A stretch of 64,000 bases of DNA from Saxidomus purpurata (GCA_022818135.1 JAFMSR010000005.1:25832529-25896528), one strand, 5' to 3'. Positions 26,101 to 38,690 are shown, numbered from the stretch's first letter. Notes: generated from the sequence alone by a model not told the origin. A program made the numbers and translations.

Positions 26101-26340
26101 CTAACTAAATTCCACGTGCAGTGCAGAATGTGTGAGAATCAATGGATCGATTGATGCCGTTTAAATATCATGCAAAACAAAATGCAATGCACGATGATGC
26201 TCGGAGGGAATATGTACGCAACGATCTATCGGGAGAAGTTCAAGACACAGGTACTAATGAATGTGTGATATATTATTACAAAGAACCGTGCAGTTATAGC
26301 ACGTCCGATCTTCCCTTTTATTCATTTTGATATGTCATAC
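23176..26340 (+). repeat. Segmental duplication copy B
   Basis: Co-linear with copy A except for two differences. It lacks about 600 bp that A (20050-20650) and C (26388-26910) retain, with the junction near 24780-24795. It also carries a short transposon fragment at 23363-23725. Copy C follows within about 50 bp, so B and C are direct tandem neighbours with a landmark spacing near 2.1 kb. Confidence 0.8.
23363..23725 (-). mobile_element. Short transposon with TTAAAGTG end, truncated copy
   Basis: The reverse complement matches 33179-33611 and 33919-34222, for example 'aatactaatgcggcattatc' and 'ctgcatgcaggagttgctt'. It starts TTAAAGTGACATTATGCG. The opposite end diverges before the expected inverted repeat, so it is incomplete. 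The frame at 23363-23590 is a shadow. Confidence 0.75.
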
Positions 26341-28323
26341 TCAAGATGAGTTTACCCTTGTGGCAAATCAGACTTTCGTTCTATTAAGAAATATTTAGAA
26401 ATATTGACATATAGCGAGTTTCTGCTTACTCTTAAAGGTCATCAACGTATACTTTGTTTGACGATAATAAACTGTTCATAAATTGTTCACAAGTTGTAGA
26501 CTGGACTTAACTGAAAAATTATTCCCTAGAACTCGAACTATTATAACGTCCTAACGTGATATTTATTTTAACGTGTTAACACATTTGGCGTAAGCTGCTT
26601 CTACCTTGCCTGGAAGCACCTGTATTAAAAAACTGGTTCTCTTAACTTCAAAATAGTTCAAAACGGCTTGGTATCTCAAGACATAGAAAGACATCAAAAT
26701 ACGCTTGCTCTCCATTACAAACATAAATACACGTTTTAACCGAAACAGAAGCATTTTACTCATCTTCTCAAACATTTAGTTCTCTGTGATGTTTGTATGG
26801 TCTTCCTTTATGATCATTTCTCAAAACATATAAAACTGAAAAGATCATATGGTAAACACTGAATACACCGTTTAACCCTGTTCGCCGTCATTTTATCATG
26901 AAGTTAAAACTGTTCATTCCTTGTATGTCCTTCCAGTAAGTGAAAGTAAATTCCCTCCCAGGGACACATCAAAATATACTCACGGGGATAAATTATAAGA
27001 CAAACAGTATACTTTACACTAACATTTATTGTAACCTCTTTACATACGAGTTTTAATAAGTGCAGTTAACCTCGTGTTAATATAAAACAAATACGCTCAA
27101 TGATTGCACCTTTGGCTTTTTACAAGACTACAGTTTCCATGGGTAAATAAGCCGCCGACACATTCACAAGTTGCACGTGCGTTGAAATATAAAACATTTA
27201 TCTGAGAGAAAAATGGAATACCATTGGACGTATATTATATTAAGAGCAGTAGTCGTCAGTGCAAGTTCGCTATGCACTTAATTTAGCATGTAAAAATTAC
27301 TTTCATTAAGATTAACCAAGATTATCATATTGTGTGGTTTTATTTTTGGCTTCTTCATAAACTGCGCAAACATGACAGTCAATGCGTCGCTTCTTTTAAT
27401 GCTATGTGATTTAGGCACTAAGTTTTACTTTGTTGAAAAGAATATTGAAGTCAAGGACACCATAACCATAAAAATAGTGTTGTTACATGTTATGGATATT
27501 TAAAATCTATTTTGTCTACAAACCTGTTAATCTTACATTCTCTGTAGAAGAGAGTACTAAATAATTTACCACCAACGAAAAGGTGCACTTTTAGACAGTT
27601 TATGCATCTTCCCTTTTGGCAATAATGTACTTGAATGGTTGAACGGTAAACTTCATCCAAAGGCGACAACAATAATTCAAGACAGAGCACTGTTCCAAGA
27701 ATAGATATCTTAATCCTTACCAAATAGATTACTCTAAATAGGTTATTTCTCTAGCTTTGAAATGTCGATGGGTTTGTTTTCTACAAGGCAAGCGCTTTTA
27801 CCACAAAGCATTGTAAGAGACAAGAAACATTATTGTGCTTAAATTGACACTTTATTACGTCATTACACTTTCCGGTGTTTTCTGGAACGCTGGTTTTGTA
27901 TACTAGTAGCACAAAGCTATCATGTAGATTTGTGGGAGGTTGATTGATCTATTATAAAGTGGTTAGTTTGCACATGCACTACGTAGTTACTGTAAAATAC
28001 ATCACATTTAGATCAAAATAAGTTTGTTTTTGTGGCATCACGCTTTTGTCTCACTTTTCTTGGCTTTATGGTGAACGCAAGTAAGATTTTCAGTCAATTT
28101 GAGTAACCCTATATAAATCAAGGTAATCACAGGGGAAATCATCGGGCATTACATAGATCAAGATGAGTAGAAAGTTTCTGGAGGTAATTAATTGAAACCA
28201 CCGCTAACTATATTTCATGTGATTTGCAGAAAAATGTGTGCGCATCATCGGATCGATTGATGCCGTTAAAATATCATACAAGATAGTGCAATGCACGGTG
28301 ATAGAGCAAATGCTCGGAGGGAC

Positions 28324-29075
28324 TATCGTAATTCTGATTTGGTTTTGAAATTCAATAGTAATCTAAAGACTCTTCTGCGAGAAGGTATTTCAAAACCCGA
28401 TTTTTATGGGGATGTGGTTTACAAACTTCGTAGATTTTGGGTCTGGCAATTTTCCAACTGTATTTGCTAAAATTATAAAACGTTTTGTTAAAAGAGGTTA
28501 CGACCCTACTGTTTTGAGACACACCGCATGTTTGGTGTTCAACCCGTTTACAGTTGGACGCTATGCTTCCTCTTTGATTGTGTCTGACGGAAGAGGGGGG
28601 ACTCGTGATGGGCAGTTTTTAACCCACTGGGACGAACTGTTTTGATTTCTGTCCTCTGGCCTGTTTCGTCGGGCCCTTAAGGGTGTTTCTCTTGGTGTTC
28701 TGCCTTCTGCAAATGCTTGAGTACATACGTTTTTGGTTCTCAAGGTTTGCTTTTTATATTTTATACACGAGCTTTTTGTTTTTCTCCATGCCTTTTGTTT
28801 CCATTGCGTGTGTTAGAGTTCACCTAGCAGGGTTCTTTTATTTACACTGTCCTGTGACTTTGGAACTGGGGGGGTGAGGAGGTGGGTGCCACCAAAACCG
28901 GTTGCCCCCAGTGGTGTTTTTGCCACGACCGTTCCAAGGCGGTGCCCCCTGTGTTCCGTTATTGTTCTTTTGTCCTCGTGTGTTTGCTTTGTATGCTTGT
29001 GTGTGTTGGTAGTGTATGTGTGTGTGTGTCAGATTGTGTGTGTTGTGTGTGTGCTGCGTGCGTGCGGCGTGCGTC

Positions 29076-29123
<48 letters not shown>

Positions 29124-29229
29124 TGTGTTGGTGGTGTGCCTTCTGGGTGCTGTGGGGCTGTTTTGGGGAGGCTGCGTTTTTGGTACGTGACATTCCCTGT
29201 TTGATATTATTTTTGTTTTTTTCTACGTT
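28324..29229 (+). mobile_element. 5'-truncated retroelement with RT-type C-terminal fragment
   Basis: The interrupted frame starts near 28330 (motifs LLREGISKPDFYGDVVY) and, after a frameshift near 28430, continues at 28406-28645 (motifs NFPTVFAKIIKRFVKRGYD and ACLVFNPFTVGRYAS). I associate this type of sequence with C-terminal tails of reverse-transcriptase proteins in molluscs, from family memory. The stretch after the stop is a putative 3' untranslated region with a GTGT/GCGT microsatellite (29010-29130) and a T-rich end. No catalytic RT motif remains. The open frames at 28874-29242 are microsatellite artefacts. Confidence 0.55.
29010..29132 (+). repeat. (GT)n/(GCGT)n microsatellite
   Basis: An impure GT tract passes into about nine perfect tandem GCGT units. 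It lies in the presumed 3' region of the retroelement fragment. Confidence 0.95.
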
Positions 29230-29310
29230 ACGATCTATCTAGAGAAGTTCAAGACACAGGTACTAACGAATGTGTAATATATTCTTACAAAGAACCGTGT
29301 ATTTACTGCA

Positions 29311-32106
29311 TACACGTCCTGCTTGAACAAATATTTTAGTTTATACATTGTATTGTAACAGAAGAATTAGAATCTACTTGTTATTCGTGTAAGTCATGAA
29401 ATGAGTTTTATAATCATACTTATCATGGAAATAAACTTTGTATAATAGAAAACTCCATAAAATTCATAAAATGCCTACAGAATTCAAAGAACAGTTTAAT
29501 TTTCGAATATTTACATTTATTTCCGAAACGTAAATTTAAAAGAAACTCTGCTTATTGGCATAGTTTGGCAGATTATCGGATGCAAGTTAAAAGGTAGAAA
29601 CTATGCGATGCCGTCAATTGAGCTCTTTAGAAGATCATCTAAATTACTGTCGTAATGATGCAAATTATTATATGTATATTTCTGTCTATGGCTTTGTTCA
29701 TTCATATCACTCACATTTATTTTCACTGACAAATCAGAGAGGGCAAATTAATTTCAGAACATAGTTGAACAATACCTTTATGTACTACTGATAAAATAGA
29801 GGCACGTGCTAAAGATGGTTAGAATTTGCATGAATTCAAATCAAACTTTGCTCTTTACAGATTGCTTTCAGATTGCTTTCACAATACAAGATGGTGACGG
29901 TAATATAGAGAATCTGGAAAAAGAGTTGTCGGAAAGACATTTTTTTCTGAAACGAATACATTTGTTCAGCATAATCAATTACACTGTTTCATGTTTTTCA
30001 TGCACAATTCTGAAAACCGCATGATATCACTGTGTTAAAGTGTAACACATTGTTCCGTCATTAGGGGGACGTGTTAGAAAATGATTCTTCAAATTATTTG
30101 TTTTAACAAGTAAACGATTCAACACAATAGCAAATTCTTACTGAGATGGGCACTTACCGATAATGGGGTCTTATTTATGCCGGACAAACAATATAACTAA
30201 AGCCAAAGCTAATATTGATGACCACAGAACGATTTTATTTATCTATTTATTTATTCATCTATGTGTCTATTATTTCCTTCATTCAGTTATTTATTTATAT
30301 GCCAAATTTGAAGCAAACTCACGTTATGTTACTAATGAGAAAAACATTTGCAGTTCAGCAATTTATACAATATCTCAAATAATATGTAACAGTATGACTC
30401 TTTGCGCATTCTACAAAGCAAACAAAAAATTATCGAAACGAGGCAGCTGATTATCAGACACTATTAGCCTTATCTTAACCTTGTCTATATTCCAGCATCT
30501 AGCGGTATTAATTTTGACATGAGAATGCGATAACGGCTTTTAGGTATTATGAGAGACCGTAGAGCAAATATAAAAACAGATGCAAGCTAGAACAAGTGAT
30601 AAAGGTATAGAGAATTTGATTAAGAAAATAATGCATCATTCAGCTGAGATTATAGGTAGATTTTTCGATCATTTTCATTACATTTTATATGTCAATAATT
30701 TGTGCTTAATGTCTACGTTTAGTATATTGTTATAACTGTTACAATAAAATGCTGTCGATAAAATTTCAAATAACACTTTCAGAATTTCCATAAAGACAGA
30801 AAGATCGCAAAACGGACATTAAATGTATCCAGATATTTATCGACTTTGTAATACCTTCTAGACAAACATAATACCCCATTTTCCTAGGTATTGCTTTATA
30901 ATTACTTGTTTTTCTGTAGAATGAAATGTTCCAAGAAAAAAATATGCTAAAGCAATTGATAACAGACACCAAAATAAATTCTTTAACGTGCTTTCTAACA
31001 TCTGTCTTGTTTTATTAGAAAACAGAAAATAATATGTTGAAACAATGTCACATTTATTAAGGAAATATCTATCATACCGTTTTCAGGTCAACAACAAAAT
31101 AAGATCAAATATGTTTTAATGGGAAGTCAAAATGAACAGCGAACAGGTGCATGTATCAAGGGGAGCTACTTCATGTAAGCGCAGGAAACTGTTCCAACTC
31201 AAGTGTACCCTTTCCAATTTTTTTTCTTTTAATCAACGTCTTAGAATGTTTTTGTCCGGATACATGTACATGTACTATTTTAAAGCTGCATAAATGTTGA
31301 AATTTAACCTCAACCATTTGCTGCATTAGTATTTCAATTTAACCAAATATGTGTATGTTTATATTTTATACATAATCAGTCATGTTACACACACTTAAAG
31401 GTCCAATACTAACGAAAGCGAAAATTCAAATATACTTTAAAAAACACAGAAATTAAGTTATTTTTAATAAAAAATGAAAGTTGGTATGTAGAAATTCTAA
31501 ATAAACTCCAGTACATGTACAATTATTTTTCTATGCATTATTAACAAAGTTAAAAAGACCTGGGTAGTCATTTTGTCGAATCACTGAGATTTCAACATAA
31601 TACACATACTTTTCTTCGTGTTCCAAACACTTTCTGTAAATGTTAAACTGCAAATCTTCATTATGTAGTGTCTTGCATAAGGTAATGTAATTGCCATTGA
31701 AATAACTGTCACTTAATTTTCGCTTAGTAGTGGACTTCTAAGGTAACGTTATCACTTTACTTTACTTACATGTAGAGTACATGTAATATATTTTCTGATA
31801 GAATGACAGAACTGTATTCTATTTACTCTGAAACAAACTTGGCATGTGCCTTTCTTTTTATATTAATATCGTTTCGTCAGAAAAAAAGTTGTAAACGTAC
31901 ATTGTATTCTATGTTTTGCAGTATCATTGAAAAAATATTTCGCAATATTAATAGCATCTTCTTTCGATTAAACAACATAAGGAAATAATTCGAACTAAAC
32001 ATAGCGCACTTTTGCCGGTAAGACATATTTCTGGTAGTATAAGAACAACATGTATTTACACTCAAAGTAATCCCGTGAGTTTAATAGATTATTGGAGACA
32101 ACATAT
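29311..32106. other. AT-rich non-coding DNA
   Basis: No supported gene. 'ttaaaggtccaatactaacg' at about 31395 looks like the end of a TTAAAGG-type short transposon, but no partner end was found. Other open frames (29806-30024, 30163-30450, 31803-31988) show no motif. Confidence 0.4.
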
Positions 32107-32300
32107 AGTGATTTATTTATTCTCGATTGTGAAATAAGTTGCTACAACTTAAACTAATCTCACTCAAGAGCCACTTCAGATTGGGTCGATCTCGGACAGC
32201 TCGAAAAGACGTAGGCAATGTAACAATATCAGTGTCATGCCTAAGGACGCTTTCGACATGGCATCGGTTTGGATTAAACAGAAGATCCGAAGGCGATCAA
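32107..32300 (-). mobile_element. SINE-like element, antisense
   Basis: The shared tail (reverse complement 'ttcacaatcgagaataaata') is followed by a body containing 'gcctaaggacgc' and 'atcggtttggatta'. This corresponds to 'gcctaagaacac' and 'attggtttggattg' in the element at 51151. Confidence 0.55.
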
Positions 32301-32547
32301 GTATTGTAGGTATTTTCCAAATAAATAAAACATATCGTAAAAAATAAACAACAAAAACGAAAACCACAGTTCGTAAATGCTAAAACTGTGTATCGCATTG
32401 TCTCCAAAACTGTGTTTGTGAAACCTTTGCCAGAGTTTGAATAGTAAGGTGTTTTATTATACAAGATGCAATGCAGTCGGGATAAAGTAAACAGAAACAT
32501 GCTCATTACCTTGTAGTGAACCAATTGAAGATTTCATTTGGGAGCAC

Positions 32548-32911
32548 GATTCAGCGATGCTTGAAATATTTTGATTTAGATTGGGCCGCTTTTGGCTGAC
32601 TTTGTTAGTCATTTTGTGAATTACACTCTATGTGCATCACAACATAAACAAATACCTACATGCACTATCAGCAATATGCAAGGTGTATGCAATTCAGAAA
32701 ACCACGTTTGCTAACTAAGTGTTTACAGGATTCAGCGATGCTTGAAATATTTTGATTTAGATTGGGCCGCTTTTGGCTGACTTTGTTAGTCATTTTGTGA
32801 ATTACACATCTATGTGCATCACAACATAAACAAATACCTACATGCACTCTCAGCAATATGCAAGGTGTATGCAATTCAGAAAAACCAGGTTTGCTAACGA
32901 AGTGTTTACAG
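32548..32911 (+). repeat. 181-bp tandem duplication, near identical
   Basis: Two adjacent copies (32548-32728 and 32729-32911) both start 'gattcagcgatgcttgaaat' and end near 'gtgtttacag'. They differ at only a handful of positions, so the duplication is very young or is an assembly feature. Confidence 0.95.
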
Positions 32912-33178
32912 TAATCATTCTATCACGAATTGTTAATTCCAATTGAAACTATTGACATTAAATCAACTTAATATGTCACCATGACTTTCAGTCGGTAAAA
33001 TGTAATGCATTTAGCCGGAAATACTTTTTTAATAAATAGATATAGGAATATTGTAGGTTCAAGAATAACTTAAAACAAAGTACATATTAAGATATTATAA
33101 TGAATCCATCTATACCGTCTAGAATTTTCGGCGGTAAACAAAATTTTAGTTCTAATTATGTTTACTTTAAGATTTATC

Positions 33179-33611
33179 TTAAAGTGGAATTATGCACATT
33201 TTTTTCAAGTTGAAATCAAGCTGAAATAGGTGTGAGTTAAAAGGGTAGACGAAATAGTAGCTTTTAACCCAATACACCAAACTCTTTCTGCTACCAGTAC
33301 GAAATAATAACTTTCCAAATATTACTTTTCTTAATTTGACTGGGAGATTAAATTAAAAAACAACAACTGCATGCAGGAGTTGCTTCCCTTCCACTACACT
33401 GCCGAAATATCTACCAACAAACACAAAGGAGAAGGAACTATTATTTAATTAGTCCATTTTTTAATTTCTAAAGAACCAACTTCAAATACTAATGCGGCAT
33501 TATCATTAGTCTAACGCATTTAAACGCACAGCAACCGAAAATTGCTTTTATAAAACTATCACCAAAAATACACTATACAGTATGCAGTAAGATACGCATA
33601 ATGTCACTTTA
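33179..33611 (+). mobile_element. Short non-autonomous DNA transposon (TTAAAGTG ends), full copy
   Basis: About 433 bp. The left end TTAAAGTGGAATTATGCAC and the right end (reverse complement CTAAAGTGACATTATGCG) are inverted copies. It has no coding capacity. Related copies lie at 33919-34222 (direct) and 23363-23725 (inverted, truncated). Confidence 0.75.
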
Positions 33612-33671
33612 GGGCTTGTGTACTTGCTAAAACGATTCGTTCAGCGGAAGGAAAGCTATTTACAGTTGTTA

Positions 33672-34600
33672 TTGAATGACCTCTAGGATGCAGCAGACGT
33701 CATTTGATATTTATTTTTCTTTACCTTACCATTCCTTGTGCCATTAATTCAAGGAACAGATATAGTAGATGGCTTTTAGTTCATGTCATTCATCTGTTTC
33801 AATATTCATATTCCTTTGAGGCGCGGCCTCACATGTTTACAGAGAGTTTACTGTCCTTGACCTAGGTGATTGATAACGGAGCGGTATAGACACTTAGAAC
33901 ATTTAGTGGTACACAGCCTTAAAGTGGAATTATGCACATCTTTTTCAAACGTCCAGCTAAAATAGGTGTGTGTAAAAGGGTATAGGAAATAATAGATTTT
34001 AACCTAATACATCAAACTCTTCCTGCTACCAGTAAGATCACTGCGAGGAAAGGAACTATTATTTATAAGTCCATTTTTTTATTTCTAAAGAACCAACTTC
34101 AAATACTAATGCGGCATTATCATTAGTTTAACACATTTAAATGCACAGCAACCAAACGTTGCTTTTATAAAACTGTCACCAAAATACACTATGTGCAGTA
34201 AGATGCAAATAAGTTCACTTCAATTGAATGATGCTTGAACACATTGAAAATGCTGATTTTTGCATGGTCTAATCTGGTGGTGAATTGTTGTTTGTATTTA
34301 AGGTTTCAATTTCAGAGAGCCCCTGCAGTTGTATGCACTCGCTAAGCTAGCCGAATACTACCATGATTTTGAACGAATACATTGTATATTTCAGTTTGTG
34401 TTTTTGTCGCAGACTGTACGAAAAGTGTTCAGTCTCAACTACCCTCAGGCTGATCGATGCTTTTGACAGAATAATCAAATTTATTTAGCTTTTTCCATAT
34501 GCTGTTTTTTTTGTCTGGGTCAGTTAAATGATCAACTGAGGGCTAATCGTGCAGAGGTATTTGTGTTACCGGGAAACACGCTCAAAGATTTTATCTATAA
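33672..34600 (+). repeat. Local duplicated block (homologous to 42280-42840 and 37900-38115)
   Basis: 'gcagcagacgtcatttgata' and 'attaattcaaggaacaga' match 42295-42365. 34413-34600 ('tctcaactaccctcaggctg', 'ctgggtcagttaaatgatc') matches 37900-38115 and 42627-42840. The homology is degenerate but co-linear. The block contains a second copy of the short transposon. Confidence 0.6.
33919..34222 (+). mobile_element. Short DNA transposon (TTAAAGTG ends), internally deleted copy
   Basis: Same ends and interior as 33179-33611, but about 130 bp are missing between 'gctaccagta' and 'ggaaaggaactattattt'. The right end has mutated to 'cacttcaa'. Confidence 0.75.
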
Positions 34601-34985
34601 AAGAATATATATACGCATGAGTTGATTAAAAACTACATGGGGCATTTGCAGGAGACATGTACAAAATACACTAATACAGTACTGACTACATGTATTGGCT
34701 ATTAGAACGAAGGGCAAATTAATTAATTGGTCGAAAAAATGTTTCTACAGTTAAAGAAAAATCCCATTATATTTCATTATAATTTCTCTTTGATTGGCAA
34801 ATTCGAATATAATGCGGGAGCTTTCGTCACTAGTCTGGTAGAAGAGAGATCTACATTACTTATATTTAGACTATTTAATGTTTTCTAATTGGTTTAAACC
34901 TTTGCGAGACATTTCAAATCGTTTTTACCTTTAGTGCCGGTATTTAATTCTTTTAAAGTTCTATGTATAAAAACCTCTACAAATC

Positions 34986-36421
34986 TTAAAGGGGCACTCC
35001 CTACACCTAGCAGATTATATTCAATTTCAAATGGCGAAAAAAAAATCCTCATTTTACCACAATTAATCAATATAAAGGCTTTCTATAATAAATCGCATCC
35101 ACCCATTAATTGTACAACAACAACTCTACATAGATTATTGAATGGCATGGAACAGTTTTGATGCAAAAATTAAACTGAGCCTTCTGATATTCCATCTTCC
35201 ATTGTTACGTGTGTATTTGTCCATCTGATATAACATGTTTCTTTTTGATATGTTCAATACAAAGGGTCACAACCTACACTAATTTAATGTCATTAAACTA
35301 ATATCAGTCGCAGTTCCGAACTAGATGGTTGTTTTTGTCACGAAAACATGTCTCCCACGTGGCACCATTTTTTTCTATTTTTTGTAACAGTGACCTTGAC
35401 CTTGAACCATGGTGGTTGTTACATGCGCTCTGCACATCGTGTCAGTATGGTGAAGATTTGTGTTGAGTTATTCTTAAATCCTACAAATTGTTCAAGAGAT
35501 ATGGAGTGGACACTGAATATAGTCATATAACCTTTGATCTCGAACTGTGACCTTGGCCTTGAGCCGGCGCATTTTATAAACGGGCTCTGCACATCGCGTA
35601 ATTGAGGTGAACATCTGACCAAAGTTTCATGAAAATCCTTCGAGGAGTTTAGGAGATATGGAGCGGACACTATTTTGACAGACAGACGGACGAACGGACG
35701 GACAGACAGACAGACAGACAGACATGGCAAAAACATTTATGTCCCCAAGACATAATTCTCCTAAAAGTACGGATTATTACGTAGGTGCCGAAAATTGTCA
35801 ATGATGCAAGCGCGCCATCTGGTGTAATAATGCGAGTGCACGTTTCAACAGTGCGTTATGACATGCATTGTTCGTCCAACTGGCATGCGTTGTTTAGCTT
35901 AGATATGTTATGCCTATTTCAGTATAACGTACCAAAGTTGTCTATATTAGCAGTTGGCTTATATGTTAAAAGACGTTAAAATCACTCATTTCAAGTATGA
36001 CAAACGCAGTTATTGCATTTCGATCCAGTATCATTTATAGAATGTTATGATGAGGGTATGAATGACAGCCAGACAATGCAGTCAGGTTGTTCAACTTAAT
36101 TTCGACCGTTTACTCTATCACCTTTAAATATAAGTTCAGTTTAATAGCAAATACAGAACACTGATATATGAAATAATGTAGAATACAACAATTCATCTCT
36201 CAGAAAGGTGTAATCATTTCTCCAGTTTTAAGCATAGAACATATCAAAAAGAATCATGTATCAGATGGACAAATACACACGTAACAATGGAAGATGGGAT
36301 GTCAGAAGGCTCAATGTAATTTTTGCATCAAAACTGTTCCATAGAATGGTTTACGTTACTGCAGTATATTTTAAACTGCTGATTTTATCGATAATGTTTA
36401 TCAGGAGGTACCCTTTATAAT
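34986..36421 (+). mobile_element. TTAAAGGGG-ended composite element with internal inverted repeats
   Basis: The left end TTAAAGGGGCACTCCCTACA and the next 100 bp match the 3607-3872 family. The right edge near 36400-36421 reads, in reverse complement, 'ttataaagggtacctcctga', a diverged form of the same end. Inside, a strongly conserved inverted repeat of about 115 bp lies at 35147-35262 and 36229-36345 ('atcttccattgttacgtgtg'). Between the arms is a bivalve GACA-tailed repeat. The right boundary is inference. Confidence 0.5.
35318..35740 (+). repeat. Bivalve 'gtgaccttgaccttgaac' repeat with GACA tail
   Basis: The leader 'gaactagatggttgtttttg' is followed by two roughly 170-bp units ('gctctgcacatcgtgt', 'agagatatggagtggaca'). 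The block ends in a GACA/GACG microsatellite (35677-35724). An antisense copy lies at 39674-40058. The minus frame at 35419-35736 is a repeat by-product. Confidence 0.8.
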
Positions 36422-37899
36422 GATTTGAAATAAAACAATCTACTTTCATCAGTGTCATCGAGCAACCCATGCAACTTTTTGTTGAACATCTGCATTAACT
36501 TGTGATGCAGTATATTGTTATGTTTATTTCATTTGTCTATATGAATTTAAGTAAAGATGCACAAGTACTCACGGTCAGTAAAAACTGTTAAATTTACGGA
36601 GATATACAAGTTAGAGCCTCTTCAACAGCCTTTGATAGCCAGATAGTCATTGTAAGGTTAGCTTTTCGCTCAGATAAACAATGTAATCTACAACATTATG
36701 ACTTCAGAAATAAAATTACTTCAATTTAGAGTAACATTAGATTTCCTTTGCAGCAGACAGTGGGCTATTGATTGGACACCGTTTCCAAAGAGGAAAAGAC
36801 CTAATTAATTTGTTGTTAGACCCAGATTGGCTAATGGATGTAGACACATTTATCAGTTGAAATACAAAAGCTATGAACAAGTCAGTTGTTTGAAATACAA
36901 TAGGTCCGTGGCTGTCTTTTTGAGTTGAGCAATTAATTGCCACAAAACTTCTTTCTTTTTCTTTCATTTTTCTCCAGAGATACAGTGACTTCAAAGTATA
37001 CAATAAAGATAAAACATCAAACTTTCAGAAATCACAAGTACCTTTGCTAAGTTAACAGCGTCACAGCGAAAATATCGACGAAATATGAATGTTTGGTCGG
37101 TACAACAATTTTCAATTTCGAATGTGTTTTCTAAACTGGCAAATATATTTCAACATAAGAGATATTTCTATAATTGAGGAATTTCACAGAAGATTTTACT
37201 GATCATGTTGCGACAAAGTGACTTTAGGGCGACGTCTGTTACTCTATTGATGCCGTCAATTCTGCAATTTTTAAGACACAAAATGACGCATCAGTTACAG
37301 AAGAAGTCAAATTACACTGGACAAAAAATGTTTGGGTTTATTGTTAATAGTTACTCCAGACACCAAAGCCAAATATTTTGTTCCTCGACTAAACCAAAAA
37401 AGCAATGATAAATAAAGTGAAAGCATCAATTACAAAAACAAGGATATACTTTTATTTCATTTTCGCACAATACACACAATTTGAGAATAAACAAAATCCG
37501 AAAATACTTAATTATCATCAGAAAGAAAGCTTTTGTGTTTCTGAAAACTGGGAAATTCTAATAATTTAAAACAGCTTATGTCTAAGGTACTGTAAAACAG
37601 ATGCACTCAAAATTCTAGACTCGTATTTATACCTGCAAACATTAATTTTCAGGCTTGGAAACAAATAAATGGCACAGGGACAAAGCCCGGTCTAGGTGTA
37701 GTCTTTGGAAAATATGACAGGGCTTTTCACCCACCGCCAAGAGGAATTTATTACAGAAACTTGTTCTTCTAACATATAGAGTCCATGTTAGTCGAAACAC
37801 CGCGTGCACTCCGTAAACTGTTTGTAAGCTCTTAGCTGACGACTTTAATTTTGAACAAATAAGACCGGAGTTAGTTGTACTGTAATGAATGTTACGAAA
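36422..37899. other. AT-rich non-coding DNA
   Basis: No supported gene. The open frames at 36737-37003, 37205-37408 and 37642-37914 show no recognisable motif. Confidence 0.4.
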
Positions 37900-38115
37900 A
37901 ATGTCCTGTCTCAACTGTCTTCGGGCTTATCGATGTTTTTGTCAGTCTAATCAGATAAATTGAAAAATATAGTTTTTATCCATATTCTGTTTTTTCCCGT
38001 CTGGGTCAGTTAAACAATTATCTAGGAGGCTGATCGAGAAGAAGAGTGTGTGTTTTTCCATACTGGGAACATCACGCTCGTAGAAAGATACTTATGTTAT
38101 CTTCAAAGTTCCTAA
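37900..38115 (+). repeat. Copy of the 34413/42627 repeat
   Basis: Shares 'tctcaactgtcttcgggct', 'tccatattctgtttttt' and 'tctgggtcagttaaacaat' with the other two copies, in the same orientation. Confidence 0.65.
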
Positions 38116-38690
38116 CCTTAAATGAATAATTTGATTACAAACTGCATCTGTCTAGGAGAGTCGGGCACATGCGGTAACAGTAGTTGCACTTATCTAATAA
38201 CGGGAATGTAACCTAGATAGTTCTTATACAGCGGAGGATAAATTACAGTAATTTGGTCCTATGAAACTTCCCAATATATGTTACTTTTTTTTTGTGTTCG
38301 ACACAGTCATGCATAAAGCTCTTTTGGTAGAAGTTAGAAATGCACTTGTCTTAACGTCTGCTAGAAATAAAGCTAAAATGTTTGTAAGAATACCCACTTA
38401 AAACTTTCATATCGATATAAGTCTCTGCATGGCAATTTAAGACATTTTCACTTCCTAAACCGCAATTTACGTTTTTTACTTCGTATGCAGAAAATGGAAA
38501 CCCTATTTTTCAGAAATTATATACTAACTAGATACAGTTCTTCTTCTTACAGAATATTTGTGAAATAAAATGGTGATAAATAAATGGCGTTACGGTCAGT
38601 GGACAGTAACATTTAAAACCGAACAGAAGGTGCATGTCGGTGCTGTAAAGACTGCCACGAGCTTTTAAAACATTGAAAACAACTCTACCG
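38116..38690. other. Non-coding DNA
   Basis: Nothing recognised. Confidence 0.35.

Larger units (their letters stand above)
26388..29310 (+). repeat. Segmental duplication copy C, interrupted by a retroelement
   Basis: Matches copies A and B up to 'tcggaggga' (28315-28323), then resumes at 'acgatctatc' (29230) and continues to about 29310. The intervening 906 bp replace 11 bp of copy B (26210-26220). It retains the 600-bp block missing in B. Confidence 0.8.

Noticed and set aside
28874..29242. Cys/Val/Arg-rich ORFs
   Set aside because: Produced by the GTGT/GCGT microsatellite.
35677..35724. CRISPR-like array
   Set aside because: Simple 4-bp microsatellite; none of the tandem arrays has repeat-spacer structure, and the window is eukaryotic.
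35419..35736. Minus-strand ORF starting MFLPCLSVCLSVRPFVRLSV
   Set aside because: Typical false protein from GACA/GTCC repeats (Leu-Ser-Val runs).
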